42,434 nucleotides of DNA from Dasania sp. GY-MA-18 (GTDB lineage: Bacteria > Pseudomonadota > Gammaproteobacteria > Pseudomonadales > Dasaniaceae): assembly GCF_024734385.1 (NCBI RefSeq), contig NZ_JANHAP010000019.1:1-42434 (forward strand). The letters are read 5' to 3'. This document shows positions 8,870 to 16,858 of the stretch, piece by piece. The position numbers and the translations under genes were made by a program. The notes below the pieces were generated by a model, which was not told the origin of the DNA, did not search any database, and worked only from the letters and a program-made list of their open reading frames with translations. Position 1 is the first letter of the stretch; each line of letters opens with the position of its first letter.

Positions 8870-8940
8870 CTTTTAAATCTCTTTTAAATCAATGGCTTAT
8901 ATAAAGTTTTGAGGATGCTGACTAGAGGCGGGTGGGGCTT

Positions 8941-8989
8941 TGTTACCGAATGTTTCGCCGACTGTTACATTTACACGGCTTGGGTAACA
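8941..8989 (-). promoter_or_regulatory. Likely CbrB upstream activating site, first copy
   Basis: TGTTAC (8963-8968) and GTAACA (8984-8989) form a palindrome with a 15-base spacer. A third half-site TGTTAC at 8941-8946 stands 16 bases nearer the promoter, 74 bases from the -24 GG. An NtrC-family activator such as CbrB, encoded just upstream, would bind here and loop to the sigma-54 promoter. Confidence 0.75.
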
Positions 8990-9061
8990 TAAATATTTCA
9001 CTTTGCTGAATATTTATAGCTATTGGGCATACCAAAAATTTTTAATAGGAGAAAATAGTCG

Positions 9062-9086
9062 AAAAAGCGCTAGGCAAGCGCTTTTT
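9062..9086 (-). terminator. Rho-independent terminator after cbrB
   Basis: AAAAAGCGC (9062-9070) pairs with GCGCTTTTT (9078-9086) around a seven-base loop, 29 bases past the cbrB stop. On the minus strand the stem ends in a T-run. It separates cbrAB from the RNA units, which then depend on their own promoters. Confidence 0.88.
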
Positions 9087-9114
9087 TTGGTAATTTTTCA
9101 CAAAATTAGTGTTG

Positions 9115-10572
9115 TTAGGCCTGCTTATTGGTCTTTTTTCTGGGGATGCCCAAGCGCTGGCGACGTTCCCATAGGCATTTACGGCTCACCCCTAGCTTTT
9201 TGGCCAGCTCGGTCTCGTTCATGCTGTCTTGGTGTTCTAGTACAAAGTGTTGGAAATAGTCATCTAGCGATAGGCTATCTCTGGTGGGGGGCGGGGTGCT
9301 GGCGTTGTTATTTGAGAAAGGGTTGTTGGCAAAGGGGCTGGTGGACTGTGGCGCCGCTTCAAAGTGCAGTAGGTCGTCTTTATTAAGAGGCTTGCGCAGT
9401 TGGTTAACATGCACCAGCTGAAAGTCTATGTTGAGTAACTCGTCGCCTATTTCTTCGCCTTCGGCCAAGATCACGGCACGGGCAATGACGTTTTCCAGCT
9501 CTCTGACATTACCTGGCCAGTGGTAGGTGGTAATGGCTTGCACGGCTTTAGGGGAGAGGTGCATGGGGCCTTTGTTGTGCTCTTCGCTGCAGCGGCCTAA
9601 TAAGGTCTCGGCGATCTCTAAGATGTCTTTGCCACGGCTGCGCAGGGGCGGTAAGACCAGTTGCATCACATTGATGCGGTAGTACAGGTCGGGGCGGAAC
9701 AGGTTTTGTTCGGCCAGCTGTTTGAGGTCCCTATGGGTGGCGCAAATCAGGCGCACATCCACTTTCATGGATTGGGTGGCGCCTATGCGGCGTATTTCGT
9801 CTTCTTGGATAAAGCGCAGCAGCCTGGCTTGCGCTTCTAGGGGTAATTCGCCTATTTCATCCAAAAACAGGGTGCCGCCATCGGCGGCTTCGATAAGGCC
9901 CATGCGGTTAGTGTGGGCACCGGTAAAGGCACCTTTTTCGTAACCAAATAGTTCGGACTCTATTAATGTTTCGGGGATGGCTGCGCAGTTAACGCAAATG
10001 ATGGGTTTGTTAGCGCGGCTGCTGAGTTGGTGTATGGAGGTGGCTACTAGCTCTTTACCGGTGCCGGTTTCGCCATGTACTAAAACGGTGGTTTCGGTGG
10101 GGGCGACTTTTTTGATGTGTTCGTACAGTTCCAGCATGGGTTTGCAGCTGCCCAGCATATTGCCTAATTGCGGCTGGCCGCGGTGTTGGGTGGCGGTGGT
10201 GGTTTTGGGGTGCTTGTTGGGGCTGTGTTGGCTGATGATGTTGGCGACGGACTGCAGCATATTGTCGTGATCAAAGGGTTTGGCGATATAGTCCACGGCT
10301 CCAGACTTCATGGTATCTACCGCCGATTTCATGCTGGCGTAGCTGGTCATAATCAATACCGGGGTGTTCTCTACCTGCTTGATGAGGTCGGTGCCCGGTG
10401 CACCAGGCAGGCGCAGGTCGCTAATTATAAGGTCGAAACTGTGTTTGTTGGTGCTTTGTAAGGCTTCAGCCACGGAGCCGGCTTCGCTGATTTGGTAATT
10501 GTTGCGCTCCAGTAGGCGGCGTAGAGCGGTGCGTATTACCGCTTCATCTTCAACAATTAAAATGTGCTCCAT
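9115..10572 (-). CDS. cbrB: CbrB, NtrC-family sigma-54 response regulator
   Basis: CbrB is the response regulator of the CbrAB system, which controls carbon/nitrogen balance and activates crcZ-type RNAs through sigma-54. The 485-residue protein (Pseudomonas about 478) has a receiver domain with phospho-acceptor D52, an AAA+ domain with Walker A GETGTGKE (167-174) and the sigma-54-contact motif GAFTGA (214-219), and a C-terminal Fis-type helix-turn-helix (ETELAKKLGVSRKCLWERRQRLGIPRK, residues about 452-478). It lies 104 bases after cbrA and ends at a strong terminator. Immediately downstream stand the two RNA units with palindromic sites and sigma-54 promoters, its probable targets. The cbrA-cbrB-pcnB order separates it from other NtrC relatives. 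Confidence 0.93.
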   Translation of the reverse strand: MEHILIVEDEAVIRTALRRLLERNNYQISEAGSVAEALQSTNKHSFDLIISDLRLPGAPGTDLIKQVENTPVLIMTSYASMKSAVDTMKSGAVDYIAKPFDHDNMLQSVANIISQHSPNKHPKTTTATQHRGQPQLGNMLGSCKPMLELYEHIKKVAPTETTVLVHGETGTGKELVATSIHQLSSRANKPIICVNCAAIPETLIESELFGYEKGAFTGAHTNRMGLIEAADGGTLFLDEIGELPLEAQARLLRFIQEDEIRRIGATQSMKVDVRLICATHRDLKQLAEQNLFRPDLYYRINVMQLVLPPLRSRGKDILEIAETLLGRCSEEHNKGPMHLSPKAVQAITTYHWPGNVRELENVIARAVILAEGEEIGDELLNIDFQLVHVNQLRKPLNKDDLLHFEAAPQSTSPFANNPFSNNNASTPPPTRDSLSLDDYFQHFVLEHQDSMNETELAKKLGVSRKCLWERRQRLGIPRKKTNKQA

Positions 10573-10676
10573 GTGTGGCTCTCGATCTATATTGTGGTTG
10601 GAAGTGTTACTAAGGGGAACAACATACTCCTTCTGTTAGCTTTTTTAAAGTAGTAATACTACGGATTGTCACTTTT

Positions 10677-13637
10677 TTAACCAGTTTTAGGCTCTATAGC
10701 GGCCTGGGCCGCAGGCAGGTTAACGGTAAAGCGGCTGCCGTTTAAGCTGGGGGGGACGGGGCTTTCTACGCTAATGCTACCCTCTAAGTCTTCGACAATG
10801 CTATAAACCAGCGACAGCCCCAGGCCGGTGCCTGCGCCGGCCTCTTTGGTGGTAAAGAAGGGGTCGAAGATTTGCTCTTGTTGCTCGCTGCTAATACCGC
10901 AGCCTTGATCCGAAACGCTGATCAGTACCCGCCCTTGTTGCTGCTCGGCGCTCACCAGTACGCTGCTATTGGCAGGGCTGGCATCGCGGGCATTGCTGAG
11001 TAGGTTAACCATGATTTGCTGCAGCCGCTGGGCATCCCCCAAGGCGTACAGTTGTTCTGGGCAGTGGTTTTGAAAGTCTATGGCCTTGGCTTCTTTGTTC
11101 AGTGCCAGCAGGTGTATGGCCTCGGCGGCGCAGGTATGGATATTGACGGCTTCGTTTTGATGCTGGGGGTTGTTGCCGGCATGGGCAAAGTTGACCAGTG
11201 TTTGCACTATTTTGGAGATGCGATCGGTCTGCTGCAAAATCTCCTTAGCGGTGGCCAGGCTGTCAGGGTTTTCGGTGTCATAGCGCAGGTTTTGCGCCAG
11301 GCAGGCTATGCCGGTGACGGGGTTGCCTATTTCATGAGCTACCCCAGCGGCGAGGCGACCGATAGAGGCCAGTCGTTCGCTGTGGGTGAGTTCGTGCTCC
11401 AGTAATTGCAGGTCGGTGGCATCTTCCAGCACGATAACTTGGCCATCTTGTTCGGGGTTGGCGTGGGCGCTGGATTTATGCAGGTTGACCCAGGCTGCGC
11501 TGCCGTTGATCTCTACATACTGCTTATATAGGTGCAGCTCGGGTTGTTGGATAAAACGGCTGAGCAGTTTGCCCCAGGGGGCGGGGAGTTTGTGCAGCAG
11601 TGAGCCGGTGACGGCTTGGGTGTCTATGGTGGTGATGTTGGCGATGCTGTCATTCCACATTAAAATTTCGTGATCTTGGCTAATGGAGCATACCCCCACC
11701 GGCAAGTCCTGTAGGGTTTGCCGGTGGTAGCGTCGCAAGCTATCTAGGTCGGCGGCCAGGCCGGTGAGGTTGTGCTTGTGGCCCTCTAACTGATCTTCGA
11801 TAAGGTTGAGGTCATCGCGGCTGATAAACTCATGCTCGTCGGTAGCCAGTAATTGAATAATCATTTCGTGGGCGACGGCTGGCCCCAGCAGGCTGGAGAG
11901 GTTGGCCTCTAACCTAAAGCGCAAACGCCTTAGCGCCAATGGCCGCGTTTCATACAGGGTAATGCCCAGTTCTTGCAAGGCTCTATCCACTTCCCGGCTG
12001 GCGGTGTGCAGCCCCAGAGCCGCGGCGAGTTTGTCCTTCATCTCTTGGGGGTTTTTGGTGCGCAGGCGCTGGCGGGTGGGGCGGTTTAAATCGTCGGAGG
12101 AGCAAAATTCGGCAGCGGCTATTTCTTCTGGCCGCGTGTGGGTCATTAAAGACACCGCAATAAAGGTAACAATATTACATAGCAGTGACACGATAGTGGT
12201 GGCATTCCACAGGTCGCCATAACTGTAGTTAAAATAAAAGTGGCGTATAAACTCGGGATTAAATTCGCTGACTATAGGCAGCAGCAGGGTAAAAAACCAA
12301 ACGATAAAGCCCGCACACAGGCCCGCCAAAAAACCATTGCGATTCGCTTTTTGCCAATACAGTGCGGCCAGTATGCCGGGTAAAAATTGTAAGCCTGCAA
12401 CCAGCGTGGCCAACGATAAGCTAGATAGTGATTCGTAGCCCACGATTAAACGGAAGAAGGCATAACCCGCCAAAATGATAGCCACCATTAATACGCGCCG
12501 AATTAACAGCAACCAGCGGTAAATATCTTTTTTATGGCTGGGTTTATAAAAGGGCAGCACCAAATGCTTTAAGCACATGGATGCCAGCGCTAAGGTGGTG
12601 ACTATGATGGCGCCACTGGCTGCCGATAAACCGGCAATAAAGACCACCATGGCCAGCCAGGTTTGATTCAGCTCTATGCCTATGCCCAAGGGAAAATAGT
12701 CAGAGGGTAAAACGCTATCCAGCTTAAAGCCCGCCCATAAAATGGGCAGCACTGGTATGCTCATTAGCAGCATTAATAGCGGCATACCCCAAATAGCGGT
12801 GCGCACTACTTTGATGTTGGGGTTTTCAGCAAAAATCATATGGAATAAATGCGGCATGGCCACTACCGCCGAAAAGAAAATCAGCAGCATGGAGCGGGCC
12901 GAGTCTTCGCGCATGGGAGTGTTGAGCAGGGCAAAGGTTTGCGGGTTGTTTAATAACCATTGATCTAGGTCGGCCGGGCCATCAAAAACATAAAACAGGG
13001 CTACGCCGCCGGCGGTTAATAAGCCCAGCAGTTTAATAATCGATTCAAAGGCTATGGCGACGACTAAGCCATCGTGGCGTTCATGAGTGGTGATATGGCT
13101 GGAGCCAAAAGAAATAGTAAACGCCGAGATAATTAAACAAAACACCAAGGCCACATTGTTGTGGCGAGTTTCATTACTAAATAGTTGGGTGCTATCGGTG
13201 GATAAAATATGCAGCGAGTCGGACACCGCCTGAATTTGCATGGCCAGTAAGGGCATCACCGCCAACAGCATAAAGATGGTCATCACCGAGCCTGCCCACT
13301 GGCTGTGGTATCGAAACGTTAACACGTCGGCTAGTGAGCTGTGCATTTGGCTGCGGCAGATACGCAGCAGGGGCAGTAACATTAATGGCGCAAAAATAAA
13401 GGCGCCAGCTATGCCAAAGTAATAGGATAAAAAACCGTAGCCGTATTCATGGGCTAAACCGATTACCCCATAAATGGCAAAGGCGCTGGCAAAAACGCCC
13501 AGTGAGAGCACATAAACTATGGGGTGGCGTATGACTTTTTCGGGAATGATGCCGCGCTCGGCCATGCTGGCAATGCCAAATAATAATAGCAGGTAGGCAA
13601 TACCAAACAGCGACAGCTGCCATAAATCAATGTTCAT
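10677..13637 (-). CDS. cbrA: CbrA, transporter-like sensor histidine kinase
   Basis: CbrA is a bifunctional inner-membrane protein that phosphorylates CbrB. The 986 residues (Pseudomonas about 983) begin with an SLC5-type sodium/solute symporter domain of some 13 membrane helices (about 1-510), linked to histidine transport in Pseudomonas. A linker, a PAS domain (about 650-760), a HisKA domain with H768 in VAHEIGNPVTG and an HATPase domain with the N box LLSNARDA and G boxes SDQGCGIS and GAGTGLGLSL follow. The start overlaps the end of a small upstream ORF by 11 bases, which suggests translational coupling. The cbrA-cbrB gap contains a short GTAGT-AAT-ACTAC palindrome near 10650 but no clear terminator, so the two are probably co-transcribed. 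Confidence 0.94.
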   Translation of the reverse strand: MNIDLWQLSLFGIAYLLLLFGIASMAERGIIPEKVIRHPIVYVLSLGVFASAFAIYGVIGLAHEYGYGFLSYYFGIAGAFIFAPLMLLPLLRICRSQMHSSLADVLTFRYHSQWAGSVMTIFMLLAVMPLLAMQIQAVSDSLHILSTDSTQLFSNETRHNNVALVFCLIISAFTISFGSSHITTHERHDGLVVAIAFESIIKLLGLLTAGGVALFYVFDGPADLDQWLLNNPQTFALLNTPMREDSARSMLLIFFSAVVAMPHLFHMIFAENPNIKVVRTAIWGMPLLMLLMSIPVLPILWAGFKLDSVLPSDYFPLGIGIELNQTWLAMVVFIAGLSAASGAIIVTTLALASMCLKHLVLPFYKPSHKKDIYRWLLLIRRVLMVAIILAGYAFFRLIVGYESLSSLSLATLVAGLQFLPGILAALYWQKANRNGFLAGLCAGFIVWFFTLLLPIVSEFNPEFIRHFYFNYSYGDLWNATTIVSLLCNIVTFIAVSLMTHTRPEEIAAAEFCSSDDLNRPTRQRLRTKNPQEMKDKLAAALGLHTASREVDRALQELGITLYETRPLALRRLRFRLEANLSSLLGPAVAHEMIIQLLATDEHEFISRDDLNLIEDQLEGHKHNLTGLAADLDSLRRYHRQTLQDLPVGVCSISQDHEILMWNDSIANITTIDTQAVTGSLLHKLPAPWGKLLSRFIQQPELHLYKQYVEINGSAAWVNLHKSSAHANPEQDGQVIVLEDATDLQLLEHELTHSERLASIGRLAAGVAHEIGNPVTGIACLAQNLRYDTENPDSLATAKEILQQTDRISKIVQTLVNFAHAGNNPQHQNEAVNIHTCAAEAIHLLALNKEAKAIDFQNHCPEQLYALGDAQRLQQIMVNLLSNARDASPANSSVLVSAEQQQGRVLISVSDQGCGISSEQQEQIFDPFFTTKEAGAGTGLGLSLVYSIVEDLEGSISVESPVPPSLNGSRFTVNLPAAQAAIEPKTG

Positions 13638-13803
13638 TATTTGATGTGCTCCGCTGGCCTAGGTACACAAAAATAATTAAGCCCAGCCATACAATATAAG
13701 GCCTATACCAAGCGCTTTGGGTTTCGGTAATCCATTCGTGTATGGAGGGGGTAAACACAATAAGCAGCAAAATCAGTAGCAGCAGGGCTGGGTTTATACG
13801 CAT
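13627..13803 (-). CDS. Small membrane protein overlapping cbrA (CbrX-like)
   Basis: A 58-residue frame starts with ATG at 13803 (in-frame stop upstream, so no longer form) and ends with TGA 11 bases inside cbrA. It reads MRINPALLLLILLLIVFTPS, then a polar stretch rich in W, Y and T, then a second hydrophobic segment IVWLGLIIFVYLG, and ends in a polar tail. Two membrane helices of a small inner-membrane protein are therefore likely. In Pseudomonas a short ORF named cbrX lies in the same place and is translationally coupled to cbrA. I match it by position, size and overlap, not by recognised sequence. It may set cbrA translation, act on CbrA, or both. Confidence 0.75.
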   Translation of the reverse strand: MRINPALLLLILLLIVFTPSIHEWITETQSAWYRPYIVWLGLIIFVYLGQRSTSNNEH

Positions 13804-13891
13804 AGTGGCTTCGCTATTAAGGCGCTGACAATGGCGCTGATGGTAATAGTGGGGGCGAAATTATTATGCTTTGATAGTACGCAAGCTCTAC

Positions 13892-14806
13892 TTAACATGC
13901 AAAGTGCTGTAGCGTTATTTCATCGATGGCAGTGCAATGCGGCACGGCCTTTAGCGACCAGTGTGCGGTGGCCCATTGCAAAATCTGTGAGCAGTCGTGT
14001 TGCTGTGATTTGGGGGGCAGCGGTTGCTGTAAAAAGTACAGCGCCTTGAGCAAGTTCTGGCAGGCCTGTTGCGGGCTTAGCGCTGGGGCAAAGGTTTGTT
14101 TACTGAGCTTGTGACCGGCACTATTGGTGATTACCGGTATATGCACATATTGTGGGGTGGGCAGTGCCAGTTGTTGCTGCAAAAAAATTTGCCTGGGGGT
14201 GGAGTCTAGTAAGTCCGAGCCGCGCACTACGTGGGTCACCCCTTGCAGGGCATCGTCTAACACTGCCGCTAATTGGTAGGCATAGAATTGGTCTTTGCGC
14301 TGGATTACAAAGTCGCCAACTTCGCGGTGCAGTAGTTGCTGCACGCGGCCTTGCAGGGGGTCGTTAAAGCTTAGGCTTTGCTCTGTGACCCTTAGCCGTA
14401 CCGCGCAACCGGTATAGGGCGCTTGCGCTTGGCAGTTGCCGGCGTGTATGCCTTGCTGCTGAGCTAATTGGCTGCGGCTGCAGCGACAGTAAAAGGCTTT
14501 GCCCGTGGCGATGAGTTGCTCTACCGCAGCTTGGTAACGTTGCTGTTGTTGGCTTTGCCACAATACCTCGCCATGCCAGTGCAGGCCATGGGCTTGTAAG
14601 CATTGCAGTATATTTTCGGCAGCGCCGGCTTGCTCTCTAGGGGGGTCTAAATCTTCCATGCGCAACAGCCATAAACCTTGTTGGGACTTGGCGTCTAAGT
14701 AGCTGGCGACGGCGGCAATTAATGAGCCCAAATGCAAGGGGCCGGTAGGTGAAGGGGCAAAGCGGCCTATGTACTTAGGCGGGGTATGTTCGGGCTGTGG
14801 GCTCAT
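13892..14806 (-). CDS. gluQ: Glutamyl-Q tRNA(Asp) synthetase
   Basis: GluQ attaches glutamate to the queuosine base at position 34 of tRNA(Asp). The 304 residues (E. coli 308) resemble the catalytic half of GluRS without an anticodon-binding domain. Visible are GRFAPSPTGPLHLGS with the HIGH-type HLGS, a cysteine-rich insertion (FYCRCSRSQLA ... HAGNC) for zinc, the substrate region VRGSDLLDSTPRQIFLQQ and the KLSKQ version of KMSKS. It follows dksA, past a terminator, and precedes the cbrX-like ORF by 88 bases. The dksA-gluQ order is conserved across gammaproteobacteria. Confidence 0.95.
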   Translation of the reverse strand: MSPQPEHTPPKYIGRFAPSPTGPLHLGSLIAAVASYLDAKSQQGLWLLRMEDLDPPREQAGAAENILQCLQAHGLHWHGEVLWQSQQQQRYQAAVEQLIATGKAFYCRCSRSQLAQQQGIHAGNCQAQAPYTGCAVRLRVTEQSLSFNDPLQGRVQQLLHREVGDFVIQRKDQFYAYQLAAVLDDALQGVTHVVRGSDLLDSTPRQIFLQQQLALPTPQYVHIPVITNSAGHKLSKQTFAPALSPQQACQNLLKALYFLQQPLPPKSQQHDCSQILQWATAHWSLKAVPHCTAIDEITLQHFAC

Positions 14807-14836
14807 AAGGCTCTAGCTTAGCAACAGTGAGCAATA

Positions 14837-14866
14837 AAAAAGGCAGTGATATAACACTGCCTTTTT
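14837..14866. terminator. Rho-independent terminator after dksA
   Basis: AAAAAGGCAGTG (14837-14848) pairs with CACTGCC plus TTTTT (14855-14866) around a six-base loop, 15 bases past the dksA stop. It partly insulates gluQ from dksA transcription. Confidence 0.9.
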
Positions 14867-14881
14867 AGGGTTGGCTGTGGC

Positions 14882-15322
14882 TTAGCCTAGTTGCTGCTTT
14901 TCTTTGATTTCGTCTAAGGTTTTGCAGTCTATACACATGGTGGCGGTGGGGCGGGCTTCTAAGCGCTTAATGCCTATTTCTACACCACAGGTGTCGCAGT
15001 AGCCGTAATCGTCAGCATCGATAAGGTCTATGGTCTTATCGATTTTTTTAATCAGCTTGCGCTCGCGGTCGCGGGTGCGCAGCTCTAGGCTGAACTCTTC
15101 TTCTTGCGTGGCGCGGTCAGCTGGGTCGGGGAAATTAGCAGCATCATCTTTCATATGCGAAACGGTGCGGTCTACTTCTTCCATGAGTTCCGATTTCCAC
15201 GAAAGTAAAATATGACGAAAGTGCTCGAGTTGGCTTTCGTTCATATACTCTTCGTTTTTCTTCGGCTTATAAGGGGTGAAATTTTTAAAATCGCTAGCCG
15301 TTGGTTGTTTTTTTGCTGGCAT
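14882..15322 (-). CDS. dksA: RNA polymerase-binding regulator DksA
   Basis: DksA binds in the secondary channel of RNA polymerase and, with ppGpp, controls rRNA and amino-acid genes. The 146-residue protein (E. coli 151) has the coiled-coil region (about 35-105) with the tip [11 protein letters not shown], and a C4 zinc finger with C109, C112, C130 and C133. All four cysteines are kept, so this is the zinc-bound form. A terminator follows. It is transcribed away from sfsA, with 212 bases between their starts, whereas in E. coli the two genes point the same way. Confidence 0.96.
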   Translation of the reverse strand: MPAKKQPTASDFKNFTPYKPKKNEEYMNESQLEHFRHILLSWKSELMEEVDRTVSHMKDDAANFPDPADRATQEEEFSLELRTRDRERKLIKKIDKTIDLIDADDYGYCDTCGVEIGIKRLEARPTATMCIDCKTLDEIKEKQQLG

Positions 15323-15534
15323 TACTCAATCCCAATGAAGTGCTCAAAAATACCTTGTTAGCATTACCCCAAGGCGCGCTCGGGTCGAATCATTTCGTTG
15401 CTGACAATGTTTAAGGGGGCAAAAGTACCAGATTAAGCCGTTTTGCGCTAGAGTTTCCTGCTTTGTGGCGCTAAGTGTGTTAAGTGGGCCATTAAGTTGT
15501 TGAATTTAAAAGTATTAATAAAAGTGAGAGAGTT

Positions 15535-16257
15535 ATGCAGTGCCCCCCTTTGCAGCCCGCGGTATTAGTTAAGCGCTATAAGCGCTTTTTGGCTGATGTG
15601 CAGCTGCCCCATGGCGAGATTATTACCGTGCACTGCCCCAACACTGGCGCGATGACCGGCTGTGCCGAACCGGGCAGCCAGGTGTGGCTGTCTACCTCGG
15701 ATAACCCTAAGCGAAAATACCGGCATACTTGGGAGCTGGCGCAAAGCCCAGCCGGGCATTGGGTAGGTATACACTCGGCCAAGGCCAATGCCTTGGTGGT
15801 AGAGGCTATAGAGCAGGGGGTGATAAGCCCATTGCAGGGCTATGCGCAGCTGCGCACAGAGCTGAAATATGGTGACGAAAACAGCCGTATCGATATACAC
15901 CTCGCCACTGAGCAGGGCGAGCAGTGTTTTGTAGAGGTAAAGAGTGTCACTTTATTAGCGCAGCCTGATACGGGCTTGGGGGTATTTCCCGATGCCGTTA
16001 GCGCCAGGGGCAGTAAGCATATCCGCGAGTTAATGGCGGTTAAGCAGCAGGGCCATAGAGCCGTGTTGTTTTTTTGTGTACAGCACAGCGGTATCACGAG
16101 TGTGGCACCGGCGGATTTAATCGACAGTGTTTATGCCCAGACGTTTAGAGAGGCCATGGCCGCTGGGGTGGAGGTATTAGCTTATGGGGCTGAGCTTAAT
16201 CAGCATGAAGTTAGGCTCAGCAGCGCCTTGCCGGTTATCGCGCAGCAAGATCGCTAG
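15535..16257 (+). CDS. sfsA: Sugar fermentation stimulation protein SfsA
   Basis: The 240-residue protein (E. coli 234) matches the SfsA family: an N-terminal OB-like part ([32 protein letters not shown], residues about 10-41) and a C-terminal nuclease-like fold with [11 protein letters not shown]. The family was first linked to maltose metabolism; its real activity is not settled, though the PD-(D/E)XK-like core suggests nucleic-acid cleavage or binding. The ATG has GAGAG nine bases upstream. Its last 23 bases overlap the end of the convergent lipoprotein gene. Confidence 0.92.
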   Translation: MQCPPLQPAVLVKRYKRFLADVQLPHGEIITVHCPNTGAMTGCAEPGSQVWLSTSDNPKRKYRHTWELAQSPAGHWVGIHSAKANALVVEAIEQGVISPLQGYAQLRTELKYGDENSRIDIHLATEQGEQCFVEVKSVTLLAQPDTGLGVFPDAVSARGSKHIRELMAVKQQGHRAVLFFCVQHSGITSVAPADLIDSVYAQTFREAMAAGVEVLAYGAELNQHEVRLSSALPVIAQQDR

Positions 16258-16750
16258 CGCCCTGTACACGGGGCTTATTATCGGGGCCTTTGCTGTCGGG
16301 GTTGTGTTTATCGGGGGGATTGCTATCTGGGTTGTGGCTATCTTTGGTTTTTATGAGCAGGTATATACCTTCTATATAACAGGGGTGTAGTACTTTGCTG
16401 TGGCGTGGCAATACCTTGATGGCATCTAGCCCGGCCATCAAGGTGCCGGTGCGCGTGTCCAGGGCTATGTTTTCTATGGCGCGTAACTCATGGCAGCGCT
16501 GTTTAAAGGTGAGCAGATAAGAGCGGCCGGGGCTGGAATACATCACTAGGTTTTGCTGGTCTATATAGGCCCAGCCGTTGAGCCGATAATCGTGTACTTG
16601 TTTGACGGGTTTAACAATGGTGTAGCCGTGCTTGGCGGCGGCTTGTTCGGGGCTTAGCGCCGAGGGGCGTGGTGTGCTGCTGCAGGCGCTTAGTAAAACC
16701 AGGCTCACGGCTGCAGTGCTTAATAATAAATGGCTAAGTGAAAATTTCAT
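16235..16750 (-). CDS. DUF6491-type lipoprotein
   Basis: The 171-residue protein begins with a lipoprotein signal peptide ([23 protein letters not shown]); the lipobox LSAC places the modified cysteine at 23. The central part ([28 protein letters not shown] ... C ... YIEGIY) resembles the small domain DUF6491 found in proteobacterial lipoproteins, with paired cysteines. The tail is a low-complexity run of repeated [14 protein letters not shown] units, which may be a linker or peptidoglycan-facing segment. The 3' end overlaps sfsA by 23 bases in convergent orientation. Function unknown; most likely an envelope lipoprotein. Confidence 0.8.
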   Translation of the reverse strand: MKFSLSHLLLSTAAVSLVLLSACSSTPRPSALSPEQAAAKHGYTIVKPVKQVHDYRLNGWAYIDQQNLVMYSSPGRSYLLTFKQRCHELRAIENIALDTRTGTLMAGLDAIKVLPRHSKVLHPCYIEGIYLLIKTKDSHNPDSNPPDKHNPDSKGPDNKPRVQGASDLAAR

Positions 16751-16858
16751 ATCGCAGTTATTGCTTACTCTTAGGGTTAATTATTAAGAAATTAAATTCA
16801 GGGCTGGGTTCCCTAAGCTTAGCCTAAAGATATTTTTATGCGTGCTATAGGGGGTGGC

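Noticed and set aside
9003-9386. 127-codon plus-strand frame over the cbrB terminator and 3' end
   Set aside because: It runs antisense to cbrB through the terminator and through the C-terminal helix-turn-helix coding region, and its composition is that of a mirror frame.
14364-14603. 79-codon frame within gluQ
   Set aside because: It is an alternative frame of a well-supported gene on the same strand, with arginine/proline-rich shadow composition.
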